From Reyranella humidisoli (GTDB lineage: Bacteria; Pseudomonadota; Alphaproteobacteria; Reyranellales; Reyranellaceae): a stretch of DNA of 64,000 nt. The number at the start of each line of letters is the position of its first letter. The stretch's first letter is position 1. The translations under genes and the position numbers were made by a program. The stretch lies in the NCBI RefSeq assembly GCF_019039055.1, contig NZ_JAHOPB010000001.1, forward strand, positions 1,178,001 to 1,242,000, read 5' to 3'. A model generated the notes under the pieces. The model made no database searches. It had not been told where the DNA came from and worked only from the letters and a program-made list of their open reading frames with translations. Below are positions 17,247 to 26,121 of the stretch, in pieces.

Positions 17247-18188
17247 ATGGCTCCCATGGAGCTTTCCCAACTTCGCACCCTGATCCACGTCGCCGACCTC
17301 GGCAGCCTGAGCAAGGCGGCCGATCGGATCGGCATCGCCCAGCCCGCGCTCAGCCGACAGATCCGGATGCTGGAAGAGGAGCTGTCGGTCCGGCTGTTCA
17401 CCCGGCACGGTCGCGGCATGGTCCTGACGGAAAAGGGACGCGAGATCCTCGAGCATGCGACACGCGTCATGGCCGAACTGGAGGAGATCCGTGCCACCGC
17501 CTCCGACCTCGACGCGCCCCTGAAGGGCCGGATCGCCATCGGGTTTCCGCCGACGGTGGCCGACATCCTCTCGCTGCCCCTGGTCGCCGCCTTTGGACAG
17601 ACCCATCCCCAGGTCGAGTTGCGGCTGGTCGGCGCTTACACCGGCCATCTGATCGACTGGCTGCATCGCGGCGAGATCGACGTCGCCATCCTCTACGATC
17701 CGCAGTCCGCCCGGTCGCTGCGGTCCGAGCCGTTGCTGCTTGAGAAGCTGTTCCTGATCGGACCGCCCGACTCGGGGCTTTCCAGCGGCCGCTCGATCCC
17801 GTTCTCGGAACTCGAGGGCAGGCGTATCCTGCTGCCCAGCACGCGCCATGGGTTGAGGACGATCGTCGAGCAATGCGCCATCGAGGCCGGCATTGCGCTC
17901 CAGATCGCCGTCGAGGCCGATTCCTACGCCACCCTGAAGGATCTGGTCCGTCACGGCCATGGCTGGACGATCCTGCCGCTGTCACCCATCTACGACGACA
18001 TCGCGGCAGGCCGGTTGCTCGCGGCACCGCTGACCGATCCGGCGCCGGTCCGGCAACTGGTTCTGTCCTATCCGGCCGACCGACCGGTTTCCCGCCTCAC
18101 GCGTTTCGCCGGAGACAAGATCGCCGAGATCGTTGCCGACCAGGTCGAACGGAAGATCTGGCCGGGGCAGTTGCTCAGAAAGGCTTGA
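17247..18188 (+). CDS. LysR-family regulator, divergent to the TPP decarboxylase operon
   Basis: Protein of 313 residues with the LysR winged helix (LGSLSKAADRIGIAQPALSRQI, ~18-39) and a substrate-binding domain. The N-terminal pattern, including QPALSRQIRMLEEELSVRLF, is like the CbbR/NAC/Cbl group. Position suggests it controls the TPP decarboxylase/C45 operon on the opposite strand. Its stop codon lies 14 nt inside the end of hemJ. In this overlap both proteins end with ordinary hydrophilic tails, so the overlap is tolerable. Confidence 0.87.
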   Translation: MAPMELSQLRTLIHVADLGSLSKAADRIGIAQPALSRQIRMLEEELSVRLFTRHGRGMVLTEKGREILEHATRVMAELEEIRATASDLDAPLKGRIAIGFPPTVADILSLPLVAAFGQTHPQVELRLVGAYTGHLIDWLHRGEIDVAILYDPQSARSLRSEPLLLEKLFLIGPPDSGLSSGRSIPFSELEGRRILLPSTRHGLRTIVEQCAIEAGIALQIAVEADSYATLKDLVRHGHGWTILPLSPIYDDIAAGRLLAAPLTDPAPVRQLVLSYPADRPVSRLTRFAGDKIAEIVADQVERKIWPGQLLRKA

Positions 18189-18600
18189 GCACCACGAGGA
18201 AGACGATGCCGATCATCAGCAGGGTCGGGACCTCGTTCCACCAGCGGTAATGGTTGGCAGGCCGGACGTTCTGGTCGGCCGCGAACTCCTTGCGCCAGCG
18301 TCCGTACAGGTGATGCACCGCGGTGAGGCCGCAGACCAACGCGAACTTGGCCTGCCACCACGGCGCGTGCCACCAGTCGCCCTGCCAGGCGAGGGCCAGA
18401 CCGAAGACCCAGGTCAGGATCATCGCCGGGTTCATGATGCCGCGCAGCAGGCGGCGCTCCATCACCTTGAAGGTCTCGCTCTGCGTGGAACCTTTCTCGG
18501 CATCGGCGTGATAGACGAACAGGCGCGGCAGGTAGAGCAGCCCCGCCATCCAGGCGATGACCGAAACGATATGCAGCGCCTTCAGCACCTCGTAGAGCAT
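18175..18600 (-). CDS. hemJ: HemJ, protoporphyrinogen IX oxidase
   Basis: Membrane protein of 141 residues that oxidises protoporphyrinogen IX to protoporphyrin IX in bacteria lacking HemG and HemY. Four hydrophobic segments are seen. The first holds the conserved ALHIVSVIAWMAGLLYLPR with a key histidine, and HHLYGRWRKEF and a Trp-rich end (NHYRWWNEVP) come later. It starts inside the hemH stop (TGATG), so the two are translationally coupled. With hemE and hemH it gives three of the last four steps of haem synthesis. Confidence 0.92.
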   Translation of the reverse strand: MLYEVLKALHIVSVIAWMAGLLYLPRLFVYHADAEKGSTQSETFKVMERRLLRGIMNPAMILTWVFGLALAWQGDWWHAPWWQAKFALVCGLTAVHHLYGRWRKEFAADQNVRPANHYRWWNEVPTLLMIGIVFLVVLKPF

Positions 18601-19631
18601 CAGACAGATCCGGCGATCAGCGGACAGCCGCGATGATCGCCGCTGCAGGGCATCGCCGTCGCACCATGGCAGATCGCGACCTGCGGCTCGGCGAGGATCG
18701 CGCGCACGCGATTGGCGAGGCCTTCGATGAAGGCAGGATGCGTTCCCACGGTCGGCACACGAATGTAGGCCGGCACACCGCTCTCGTTCGCCAGCTCCCG
18801 GTAGTCCATGTCGAGCTCGACCAGCGTCTCGGAATGCTCCGACACGAAGGCCAGCGGATAGAGCACGATCGCCTTGCCGTCCTTGCCCGCGCGCCGGATC
18901 TCGTCGTCGGTCGCAGGGCCGATCCACTTCAACGGCCCGACACGGCTCTGGTAGCAGACTGACCAGTCGAGACCGCCGATGCGATCGGCAATGGCTTTGG
19001 CTGTGCGTTCGACCTGCGCCTGGTAAGGATCGCCGGCCTTGATGACTTTCTCCGGCAGTCCGTGCGCGGAGAACAGCACGCGCGTCGGACGACTCTCCGC
19101 TTCGGCCAGCCCCTGCTTCACGAGTTCGACCGAGGCCGCGATGAACCCTTCTTCGTCGGGATAGCAGCAGACGGTTTGCGTCGGCACATTGAGCTTCGCC
19201 GTGGCCGCCGCTTCCTTCCACGCTTTCACCGACGAGGCCGTCGTCGTCGTGGAGAATTGCGGATAGAGCGGCAGCAGCACGATACGATCGGGCGCGAAGC
19301 GCTTGACCGAACGCACGACCGCTTCGGTCATCGGATGCCAGTAGCGCATGCAGACATAGCCGCGCCATTCATGCCCCGGCCCCAGCGCGTCCTCCAGCGC
19401 CCGCGCCTGGGCTTCGGTCTGGCCGAGGATCGGCGAGCTGCCGCCGATCTTGGCGTAGATGCCCTGCGCCTTCGCCGTGCGCCGGCTGGCGATGAAGCGC
19501 GCCAGCGGCAGACGAAAGAACGATGGCAGCGAGATGATCGCCGGATCGCTGAACAGGTTGCGCAGGAACGGCTGCACCGCCTCGGGCGAATCGGGCCCGC
19601 CGAGATTGAACAGGACGATTGCGATCTTCAC
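18600..19631 (-). CDS. hemH: HemH, ferrochelatase
   Basis: Inserts ferrous iron into protoporphyrin IX. The product is 343 residues and starts KIAIVLFNLGGPDSPEAV, the conserved beginning. Catalytic signature VLFSAHGLPEKVI is central, with the later VGPLKWIGPATDDEI and FVSEHSETLVELDMDY containing the conserved Glu and His. The start is a GTG one base after the hemE stop; the frame stays open upstream, but this start is where the family begins. The C-terminal tail has four Cys (CHGATAMPCSGDHRGC), which may be the cluster-type tail found in some bacterial ferrochelatases. Confidence 0.93.
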   Translation of the reverse strand: MKIAIVLFNLGGPDSPEAVQPFLRNLFSDPAIISLPSFFRLPLARFIASRRTAKAQGIYAKIGGSSPILGQTEAQARALEDALGPGHEWRGYVCMRYWHPMTEAVVRSVKRFAPDRIVLLPLYPQFSTTTTASSVKAWKEAAATAKLNVPTQTVCCYPDEEGFIAASVELVKQGLAEAESRPTRVLFSAHGLPEKVIKAGDPYQAQVERTAKAIADRIGGLDWSVCYQSRVGPLKWIGPATDDEIRRAGKDGKAIVLYPLAFVSEHSETLVELDMDYRELANESGVPAYIRVPTVGTHPAFIEGLANRVRAILAEPQVAICHGATAMPCSGDHRGCPLIAGSV

Positions 19632-19632
19632 G

Positions 19633-20670
19633 TCAGCTCGGCTTCCAGTTGCGGACGATATCGACCAGTCGCGCGACGTGGTCGGGTGGAGTCTGCGGCA
19701 CGACGCCATGGCCAAGATTGAACACGTAGGAACCGTGGCCGAGCTTGTCGAGGATGCGCGTGGCCTCGCGCTCCATCGCCTGGCCGCCGGCGACCAGCAT
19801 GATCGGGTCGAGATTGCCCTGCACGCAGATGTGCGGCTGGATCTCCTTCGCCGCCCAATGCGCGCCGATGCCGGTGTCGAGCGACAAGGCGCTGAAGGTC
19901 TCGGGCAGGCGGTACATCAGCGCCGCCGGACCGACGGCGCGCGGAAAGGCGATGATCGGCACGTGCGGATGACGCGCACGCAGGCCCTTGGCGATCCGCA
20001 CCATCGGATCGAGCGACCAGTGGAAGAGCTGTTCCTCCGGAAGCACCCCCGCCCAAGAATCGAAAAGCTGGACGGCATCGGCGCCCGCATCGACCTGATG
20101 GCCGAGATGGTCGACGACCGCGTCGATGAGGAGATCGATCAGCAGCTTGAAGGATTCAGGATGGGCATAGGCCCATCTCTTCACCTTGGCGAAGTCCTTG
20201 CTGCCGCTGCCTTCGATCATGTAGCAGGCCAGCGTGAAGGGAGCGCCGGCGAATCCCAGGAGCGCCGTTTCCTTCGGCAGCTCCGCCCGCGTCCGGCGGA
20301 TCGCCTCATAGACCGGCGCCAGGTGCTCCTGCAGGCGCGTCCTGGACAGGCGGCCGAACTGCGAGGGATCGGTCAGCGCCTCGAGCTTCGGACCCTCGCC
20401 CTCCTCGAACCAGACCTTCTGGCCGAGTGCGTCGGGCACCACCAGGATGTCGGAGAAGATGATCGCCGCGTCGAGCCCGAACCGGCGAATGGGCTGCAAC
20501 GTCACCTCGACGGCCTTGTCGGGCGTGTAGCAGAATTCGAGGAACGACCGCGTCGTGGACCGCACGGCGCGATACTCCGGCAGGTAGCGCCCGGCCTGCC
20601 GCATCAGCCAGATCGGTGGCGTCGGATGTCTCGTTCCGGCCAGCGTCTCCAGGAGTTTTCCGCCGCTCAA
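19633..20670 (-). CDS. hemE: HemE, uroporphyrinogen III decarboxylase
   Basis: Converts uroporphyrinogen III to coproporphyrinogen III. The 345 residues contain the N-terminal signature PPIWLMRQAGRYLPEYR and the later GFAGAPFTLACYMIEG. An HPHVPIIAFPR segment and the end GHGVVPQTPPDHV are also typical. The likely start is a TTG with a ribosome site (GAGGGA) about 8 nt upstream; no in-frame ATG lies near. It leads the hemE-hemH-hemJ operon. Upstream is the ~320-bp gap to PPSR, where alphaproteobacterial origins are often found. Confidence 0.94.
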   Translation of the reverse strand: MSGGKLLETLAGTRHPTPPIWLMRQAGRYLPEYRAVRSTTRSFLEFCYTPDKAVEVTLQPIRRFGLDAAIIFSDILVVPDALGQKVWFEEGEGPKLEALTDPSQFGRLSRTRLQEHLAPVYEAIRRTRAELPKETALLGFAGAPFTLACYMIEGSGSKDFAKVKRWAYAHPESFKLLIDLLIDAVVDHLGHQVDAGADAVQLFDSWAGVLPEEQLFHWSLDPMVRIAKGLRARHPHVPIIAFPRAVGPAALMYRLPETFSALSLDTGIGAHWAAKEIQPHICVQGNLDPIMLVAGGQAMEREATRILDKLGHGSYVFNLGHGVVPQTPPDHVARLVDIVRNWKPS

Positions 20671-20991
20671 ATCTCGTCCCTCATGCTTCCTTCTACTCTA
20701 TTCATATTAGGTAGTAGCAGTAGTAGAGCCTGTGGCATGTGGGGATGCGCCTTATTGGTCATCTCTCCCCAGGTGGCTGTGGATCGGAATCCATCGATTC
20801 GCTCGGTCAAAAGCGCTGATTCCCGACTCACAGGTCATTCGTCCCAAACTGTACGCAGGGGAAGATAATTTGGACGGGTCGGGCGAGTCGTGTCCTGAAT
20901 CCCGACCCTCCTGCCAACCGTTCCGCCTGTCCCCGCAATGCCCACGGCAATCCCGCGTTTCTCCCGGCGTTGCCGTGAGGTAAAACAAGCC
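20671..20991. other. hemE-PPSR intergenic region, candidate replication origin (oriC)
   Basis: This ~320-bp gap lies between divergent hemE and PPSR. In Caulobacter and Rickettsia the chromosome origin is in exactly this gap (hemE/RP001). The first 80 bp, near hemE, are AT-richer, and TGTGGATCG at 20778-20786 is the complement of CGATCCACA, eight of nine bases of the Caulobacter DnaA G-box TGATCCACA. An 8-bp hairpin (GGGTCGGG 20876-20883, CCCGACCC 20901-20908) follows. I find no array of perfect DnaA boxes, so the call rests mainly on synteny and on parABS about 20 kb away. It must also hold the promoters of both genes. Confidence 0.35.
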
Positions 20992-21825
20992 GTGGCCAAC
21001 CGTAATTTTCACGTCCATCTCGTGTCCGATTCGACCGGTGAGACCGTGTCGAGCGTCGCGCGCGCCTGTCTCGTCCAGTACGAGGGCATCTTCGTTCAGG
21101 AGCATGTCTGGTCACTGGTGCGCTCCCCGGCGCAGATGGAAAAAGTCATGCAGGCGGTCGAGCGCGACCGTGGCCCCGTCCTCTATACGCTCGTCGATCC
21201 CGAGTTGCGCGACGTCGTGCGCGATCATTGCCGGCGCCTGCAGTTGCCCTGCGTCGGTGTGCTCGACCAGGCGATGAGCGTGCTGGCCGTCCATTTCCAT
21301 TCCAAGAGCGAGCAGTGGCCGGGACGCCAGCACCAGCTCGACGAAGGCTATTTCGACCGTATCGACGCCATGCACTACACGCTGGCGCACGACGACGGCC
21401 AGTCGACGCACGATCTCGAGGATGCCGACGTGATTCTGGTCGGCCCGTCACGGACATCGAAGACACCGACATGTGTCTATCTCGCCAATCGCGGCGTGCG
21501 CGCGGCCAACGTGCCTCTGGTGCCGCAGGTGCCGCCGCCGGTCGAACTCGAGGAGGCCAGGCGGCCGCTGATCGTCGGCCTGATCACCGATCCCGAGCGG
21601 CTGGTGCAGATCCGCGTCAACCGTCTGAGGCTCATGCAGCAGGACACCGAGTCGGAATATACCGACATGGACACGGTGCAGAGCGAGATACAGGAGGCCC
21701 GTCGCCTCTACGCCCGCCGCAAATGGGCGACGATCGACGTCACGCGCCGCTCGATCGAGGAGACCGCGGCGGCCATCCTGCAGATGCTGGCCACGCGCCG
21801 GGAGCAGCGACTGCAATCGACCTGA
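20992..21825 (+). CDS. ppsR: PPSR, pyruvate phosphate dikinase regulatory protein (DUF299)
   Basis: Bifunctional ADP-dependent kinase/phosphorylase that switches PPDK or PEP synthase off and on. The product is 277 residues. The N-terminus FHVHLVSDSTGETVSSVARA and the nucleotide-binding GPSRTSKTPTCVYLANRG (~150-167) are diagnostic, and the end (DVTRRSIEETAAAILQM) is conserved. The frame is open from about 20938, but the GTG at 20992 gives the family's normal N-terminus and has TGAGG upstream. It is the homologue of the gene that flanks the origin in Caulobacter and Rickettsia. Confidence 0.93.
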   Translation: MANRNFHVHLVSDSTGETVSSVARACLVQYEGIFVQEHVWSLVRSPAQMEKVMQAVERDRGPVLYTLVDPELRDVVRDHCRRLQLPCVGVLDQAMSVLAVHFHSKSEQWPGRQHQLDEGYFDRIDAMHYTLAHDDGQSTHDLEDADVILVGPSRTSKTPTCVYLANRGVRAANVPLVPQVPPPVELEEARRPLIVGLITDPERLVQIRVNRLRLMQQDTESEYTDMDTVQSEIQEARRLYARRKWATIDVTRRSIEETAAAILQMLATRREQRLQST

Positions 21826-21843
21826 ACCATGCTGGAGGCGACC

Positions 21844-22278
21844 ATGAAGACAGTCCTCGTTGCGTTGAGTTTGGCTCTACCGGCGATGGCGGCCCTTGCC
21901 TCCAGCGGGATCACGGCGGCCGTCGCCGCCAACGGCATCGACGTCACCCGCGGTAGCGATTCCAATGTTTACGGCAATTGCGTTCCCAGCCTCGTCGTTG
22001 AGAACAAGTCGGGCGAGACGATCGACTATCTCCAGGTCGACGTGGTGCTGGCGCTTCGTGACGGCCGCCAGCGCACCATTGAACTCAAGTCGGGCTACCG
22101 GGAGGGCGCACCCTCCCCCATCGCGCCCGGCACCAGAACCACGCTGCGGCAGCATCTGGACACGTCGCGTGCCCTCGGTGTGCCCTGTGGCGAAGTCGCC
22201 GAGCGCCGCGTTTCCCGGACAGTTTGCGAGACCGCTCATGGCACGGCCTGTGCATCTTCTGTTAGTGTGCACCCCTGA
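21844..22278 (+). CDS. Secreted hypothetical protein
   Basis: Protein of 144 residues with a clear signal peptide (MKTVLVALSLALPAMAALA). The mature part has four Cys, which may form disulfides, and repeated short beta-like stretches (LQVDVVLALRDGRQRTIELK). No family recognised. The ATG at 21844 is chosen because a ribosome site (GGAGGCG) precedes it; an in-frame ATG lies 15 nt further up. It follows ppsR by 18 bp, probably in one transcript but without an obvious functional link. Confidence 0.65.
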   Translation: MKTVLVALSLALPAMAALASSGITAAVAANGIDVTRGSDSNVYGNCVPSLVVENKSGETIDYLQVDVVLALRDGRQRTIELKSGYREGAPSPIAPGTRTTLRQHLDTSRALGVPCGEVAERRVSRTVCETAHGTACASSVSVHP

Positions 22279-22302
22279 GTTTTTCATCCCGAGGCAAATT
22301 CC

Positions 22303-23271
22303 ATGAATCTCCGTCGTAGGACCGTCCTGGGCGCCATGGGCGCCTCGCTTCTCGCCGCGCCGGCCCTCGCACAGGATTATCCGAACAAGCCGCTCAAGAT
22401 GATCGTGCCCTACCCGCCGGGCGGCGGTACCGACGGCCTCGGCCGCATCACCGCGCAGTTCCTGTCGGAGAAGCTCGGCCAGCAGATCGTCATCCAGAAT
22501 GTCGGGGGCGCCTCGGGCACCATCGGTTCCGAGATGGTCCGCCGCGCCGAGCCGGATGGCTACACCGTCCTGTTCAACGCCAGCCTGTTCGTGTTGGGCA
22601 AGACGGTGGTCCCGTCCTGCCCCTACGATCCGCAGACTGATTTCCGTGCCATTGCCCAGGCGGGCGAGGCGCCGCTGGTGATGCTGGCCAACAACAACGT
22701 GCCCGGAAACGACTACGCGGCCACGATGGCGGCCGTCGCCAAGGACCCGAAGAAGTTCTTCGTGGCGATCTCCTCCGGCGGCTCGGCCGGACACATCGCG
22801 ACACTCGCCTGGCTGAAGCGGATCGGCATCCCTCTCGACCAGATCCTCTACAAGGGTACCGCGCCGGCCAATACCGACCTGATGTCCGGCAGCGTCCAGT
22901 TCTTCATGGATCCCTGGACGGCGCTGCTGCCGCTCGCCACGTCGGGCCGCGCGAAGGGCCTGTATGTGACGTCCAAGGAGCGCACCCCGCTCGCACCGAA
23001 CATTCCGACGAGCGCCGAAGTCGGCCTCAAGGATTTCAACCTGAGTTCCTGGTACGGCGTATGGGCCCCCAAGGACACGCCCGATGCGATCGTGAACAGG
23101 CTCGCGGCCGGCATGGCCGAAGTCTCAAAGGACAAGGCCTTCGTCGACAAGACCACCTCGCTCGGCATCGTGCCGACCGCGCGTGGCCCGAAGGACTTTG
23201 CCGCCTTCATTAAGTCGGAAGTCGAGACCAACACCGCGCTGCTGAAGGAAGCCAACTTCAAGCCGGAGTGA
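22303..23271 (+). CDS. Bug/TctC-family periplasmic binding protein
   Basis: Solute-binding protein of 322 residues of the tripartite tricarboxylate transport type. It starts MNLRRRTVLGAMGASLLAAP, an Arg-rich, possibly Tat-type, export signal ending near AQDYP. The mature part carries IVPYPPGGGTDGLGRI, the ligand-binding beginning of the family, then GGASGTIGSEMV and SWYGVWAPKDTP. No TctA/TctB membrane genes are near, as is usual for the many orphan Bug proteins. The ligand (often a dicarboxylate or aromatic acid) is unknown. Confidence 0.9.
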   Translation: MNLRRRTVLGAMGASLLAAPALAQDYPNKPLKMIVPYPPGGGTDGLGRITAQFLSEKLGQQIVIQNVGGASGTIGSEMVRRAEPDGYTVLFNASLFVLGKTVVPSCPYDPQTDFRAIAQAGEAPLVMLANNNVPGNDYAATMAAVAKDPKKFFVAISSGGSAGHIATLAWLKRIGIPLDQILYKGTAPANTDLMSGSVQFFMDPWTALLPLATSGRAKGLYVTSKERTPLAPNIPTSAEVGLKDFNLSSWYGVWAPKDTPDAIVNRLAAGMAEVSKDKAFVDKTTSLGIVPTARGPKDFAAFIKSEVETNTALLKEANFKPE

Positions 23272-23285
23272 CGCGCGCCCCAGCG

Positions 23286-26078
23286 CTATTCCGCCGCCTT
23301 CGCGATCGGGTCGAAGCGGGTGTCGAAGTCGCGGATGGAGGCTTCGACCGTCGCGGCGATCTGTTTCAACTTGTCGGCATTCACGACCTTAAGGCCGAAC
23401 AGGTCCTTGACGTAGAACACGTCGACCGCGCGCTCGCCGTAGGTGGTGACGTGCGCCGTGGCGATCTGCAGGTTGAGGCGCGTCAGCGCACGCGTGACGA
23501 CGTGCAGGAAGCCCGGCCGGTCGCGGCCGTTGACCTCGATCACCGTGAAGGTGTCGGACGCGTTATTGTCGATGAGCACGCGCGGCTCGACGGTGAAGAC
23601 CCGGTCGCGCTTGGGCCATGAGCCGCGCTGGCTGTCGAGTTCGCGCTGGATGTCGAGGCGGTTGGACAGCGCCAGCTCGACGCGCGCGGCCAGTCGCGCC
23701 AGCCGCTGCGGGCCATCGAACGGCTTGCCCTCGAGGTCCTGGATCCAGAACGTGTCGAGCGCCATGCCGTTGGCTAGGGTGAAGATCTTGGCATCCATGA
23801 TGTTGGCGCCACTGATCGCCATGGCACCGGCGAGGCGCGCGAACAGGCCGTGCGTGTCGAGCGTATAGATCGTGACCTCGGTCACCGAGCGTTCGTCGTC
23901 GACCCGGTGCTCGATGGCGAGAGGCTGCTTCGCCCGCTCGGCGCCGCGCACCAGCTCGGCCTGGCGGGCCAGCGTGTCGATCGGGAAGGACAGCCAGTAG
24001 GAGGCGTAGCCGCGCGCGAAATGCGCTTCCTTGTCGGCATCGCTCCAACCCGCCAGCCGTTTGGAAATCTCACCTTGGATGTGCTTGATCCGCTCGGCAC
24101 GGCCACCGCTCAGCGTGCCACCCGAGAGAACCTGCTCCGTCGCATTGTAGAGCTGGCGCAGGAGCGCGGCCTTCCAGTTGTTCCAGACGTTCGGGCCGAC
24201 CGCACGGATGTCGCACACCGTCAGGACCAGCAGCAGGCGCAGGCGCTCGGGCGACTGGATAAGGGCCGCGAAGGTCTCGATGGTCTTGGGATCCATCAGG
24301 TCGCGCTGGAAGGCGGTGCCGGACATGGCGAGGTGATAGCGGACCAGCCAGGCCACGGTTTCCGTCTCGGCGGCCGTCAGGCCGAGGCGCGGACCCAACT
24401 GCATCGCCACATCGGCACCCAGCACCGAATGATCGCCCCCGCGACCCTTGGCGATGTCGTGCAGCAGCACCGCGAGGTAGAGAACGGGGCGCGACAGGAT
24501 CTTGTGCACCACGTCGGCCGACAGCGGATGGTCTTCCTTCAGGACGCCGGACTCGATCTTCGAGAGGATGCCGATGGCGCGGATCGTGTGCTCGTCGACC
24601 GTATACGTGTGGTACATGTCGTGCTGCGTCTGCGCGACGACGCGACCGAAGTCGGGCACGAAGCGGCCGAACACGCCGGCCTCGTTGAGACGCCGCAGTG
24701 TCGTCTCCGGATCGTGGCGCGACGTCAGCATCTCCATGAAGAGCCGGTTGGCTTCGGCATCGTTCCTCAGCCGGTCGACCAGCCGGATGTTCTGTGTGAT
24801 CAGCCGCAGGGTCGCGGGATGGATGTCGAGATCGTTTTCCTGAGCAACATGGAACAGGCGCAGGATCGCCACCGGATCCTTGGCGAAGGCATCGGGCGTC
24901 GCCACCGCGAGGCGTTCGCCATCGAGCCGGAAGCCTTCGAGTTCGCGCGGCCGCAACGTCTGCCACAGCGCGGCAAGCTTGGGCTTGCGGCGCCGGCTGT
25001 CCTCGAGCGCGGCGACGAAGATGCGCGTCAGGTCGCCCACCGTCTTGGCATGCAGGTAGTAATGCTTGGTGAAGCGCTCGACCCCCCGGCTGCCCGGACG
25101 GTCCTGGTAGCCGAGGCGCGCGGCAATCTCGCGCTGTAGATCGAACGACAGGCGGTCGTCGGCGCGGTTCGTCAGATAGTGGATGTGACAGCGCACGGTC
25201 GACAAGAAACGCTCGGCACGCTCGAAGTGCCGCGCTTCCTCCCTGGTGAGCACGCCCTTGGCCACCAGTTCGCCCGGCTCGCTGACGCGATAGAGATACT
25301 TGGCGATCCAGAACAGCAGGTGCAGGTCGCGCAGCCCGCCCTTGCCTTCCTTGACGTTGGGTTCGACGACATAGCGCGAATCGCCCATGCGATGATGACG
25401 CTGGTCGCGCTCGGCAAGCTTGGCATCGACGAAGTCGCGCCCGTCGCCGGTATAGAATTTCTGTGCGAAGCCGCGCTGCAGCTCGTCGAACAGCGCGCGA
25501 TCGCCCCAGAGATAGCGCGCTTCCAGCAATGCCGTGCGGATCGTCTGGTCGCGCTCGGCATAGCGCAGGCTCTCATCGACCGTGCGGGTCGCGTGGCCGA
25601 CCTTCAGGCCGAGGTCCCACAGGAGATAGAGCATGAACTCGACGATCTGCTCGCCGCGTGGCGTCTGCTTGTAGGGACGCAGGAACAGGAGATCGATGTC
25701 GGAAAGCGGCGCCAGTTCTCCGCGGCCGTAGCCGCCGGTCGCCACAAGGCCCAGCCGCTCACCGGCGCTGGGATTGGCCGCCGGATAGGCATGCTGGTCG
25801 GCGAAGTCGTAGAGGACCCGGATGATCTGGTCCATGAGGTAGGACGTGGCCGCCAGTACCGCCGGCCCGTCGTTCTTCAACGGGCCCGGCTCCTCGAAGC
25901 GGCGGCGGATCTCCGCCCGGCCCGCGGTCAGGGCATCGCGCAGCAGGGCCAGGACTGGCGCGCGCGGCGGCTCACCTCCAGGCGGCATGTCCTCTGCCAG
26001 ACGGGCGAGGCCCTCCTCGAGCTTGCGGCGCCGGACGATGACACGGCGGTCGGGAATATTGTCGTAGGGCTGGGCCAT
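23286..26078 (-). CDS. glnD: GlnD, PII uridylyltransferase/uridylyl-removing enzyme
   Basis: Nitrogen sensor that adds or removes UMP on PII in response to glutamine. The 930-residue length is typical. The nucleotidyltransferase motif GGYGRGELAPLSDIDL is at 115-130 with both metal aspartates, the HD hydrolase motif LLHDIAKGRGGDHS is near 540, and two ACT domains close the protein (from ~715 and ~830). The gene is convergent with the TctC gene and diverges from a sugar-binding protein gene with 43 bp between starts. In alphaproteobacteria glnD is often close to the origin-proximal parAB region. Confidence 0.95.
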   Translation of the reverse strand: MAQPYDNIPDRRVIVRRRKLEEGLARLAEDMPPGGEPPRAPVLALLRDALTAGRAEIRRRFEEPGPLKNDGPAVLAATSYLMDQIIRVLYDFADQHAYPAANPSAGERLGLVATGGYGRGELAPLSDIDLLFLRPYKQTPRGEQIVEFMLYLLWDLGLKVGHATRTVDESLRYAERDQTIRTALLEARYLWGDRALFDELQRGFAQKFYTGDGRDFVDAKLAERDQRHHRMGDSRYVVEPNVKEGKGGLRDLHLLFWIAKYLYRVSEPGELVAKGVLTREEARHFERAERFLSTVRCHIHYLTNRADDRLSFDLQREIAARLGYQDRPGSRGVERFTKHYYLHAKTVGDLTRIFVAALEDSRRRKPKLAALWQTLRPRELEGFRLDGERLAVATPDAFAKDPVAILRLFHVAQENDLDIHPATLRLITQNIRLVDRLRNDAEANRLFMEMLTSRHDPETTLRRLNEAGVFGRFVPDFGRVVAQTQHDMYHTYTVDEHTIRAIGILSKIESGVLKEDHPLSADVVHKILSRPVLYLAVLLHDIAKGRGGDHSVLGADVAMQLGPRLGLTAAETETVAWLVRYHLAMSGTAFQRDLMDPKTIETFAALIQSPERLRLLLVLTVCDIRAVGPNVWNNWKAALLRQLYNATEQVLSGGTLSGGRAERIKHIQGEISKRLAGWSDADKEAHFARGYASYWLSFPIDTLARQAELVRGAERAKQPLAIEHRVDDERSVTEVTIYTLDTHGLFARLAGAMAISGANIMDAKIFTLANGMALDTFWIQDLEGKPFDGPQRLARLAARVELALSNRLDIQRELDSQRGSWPKRDRVFTVEPRVLIDNNASDTFTVIEVNGRDRPGFLHVVTRALTRLNLQIATAHVTTYGERAVDVFYVKDLFGLKVVNADKLKQIAATVEASIRDFDTRFDPIAKAAE

Positions 26079-26121
26079 GGCCGGCGGATACTACAGGGCG
26101 CCGCTGGTCTAAAGTAGGGCC

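Noticed and set aside
20739-20747. TGTGGGGAT as a further DnaA box
   Set aside because: Its complement matches TTATCCACA at only 6 of 9 positions, too weak to count.
23850-25139. ~430-codon frame antisense to glnD
   Set aside because: It lies wholly inside glnD and shows the same compositional artefact.
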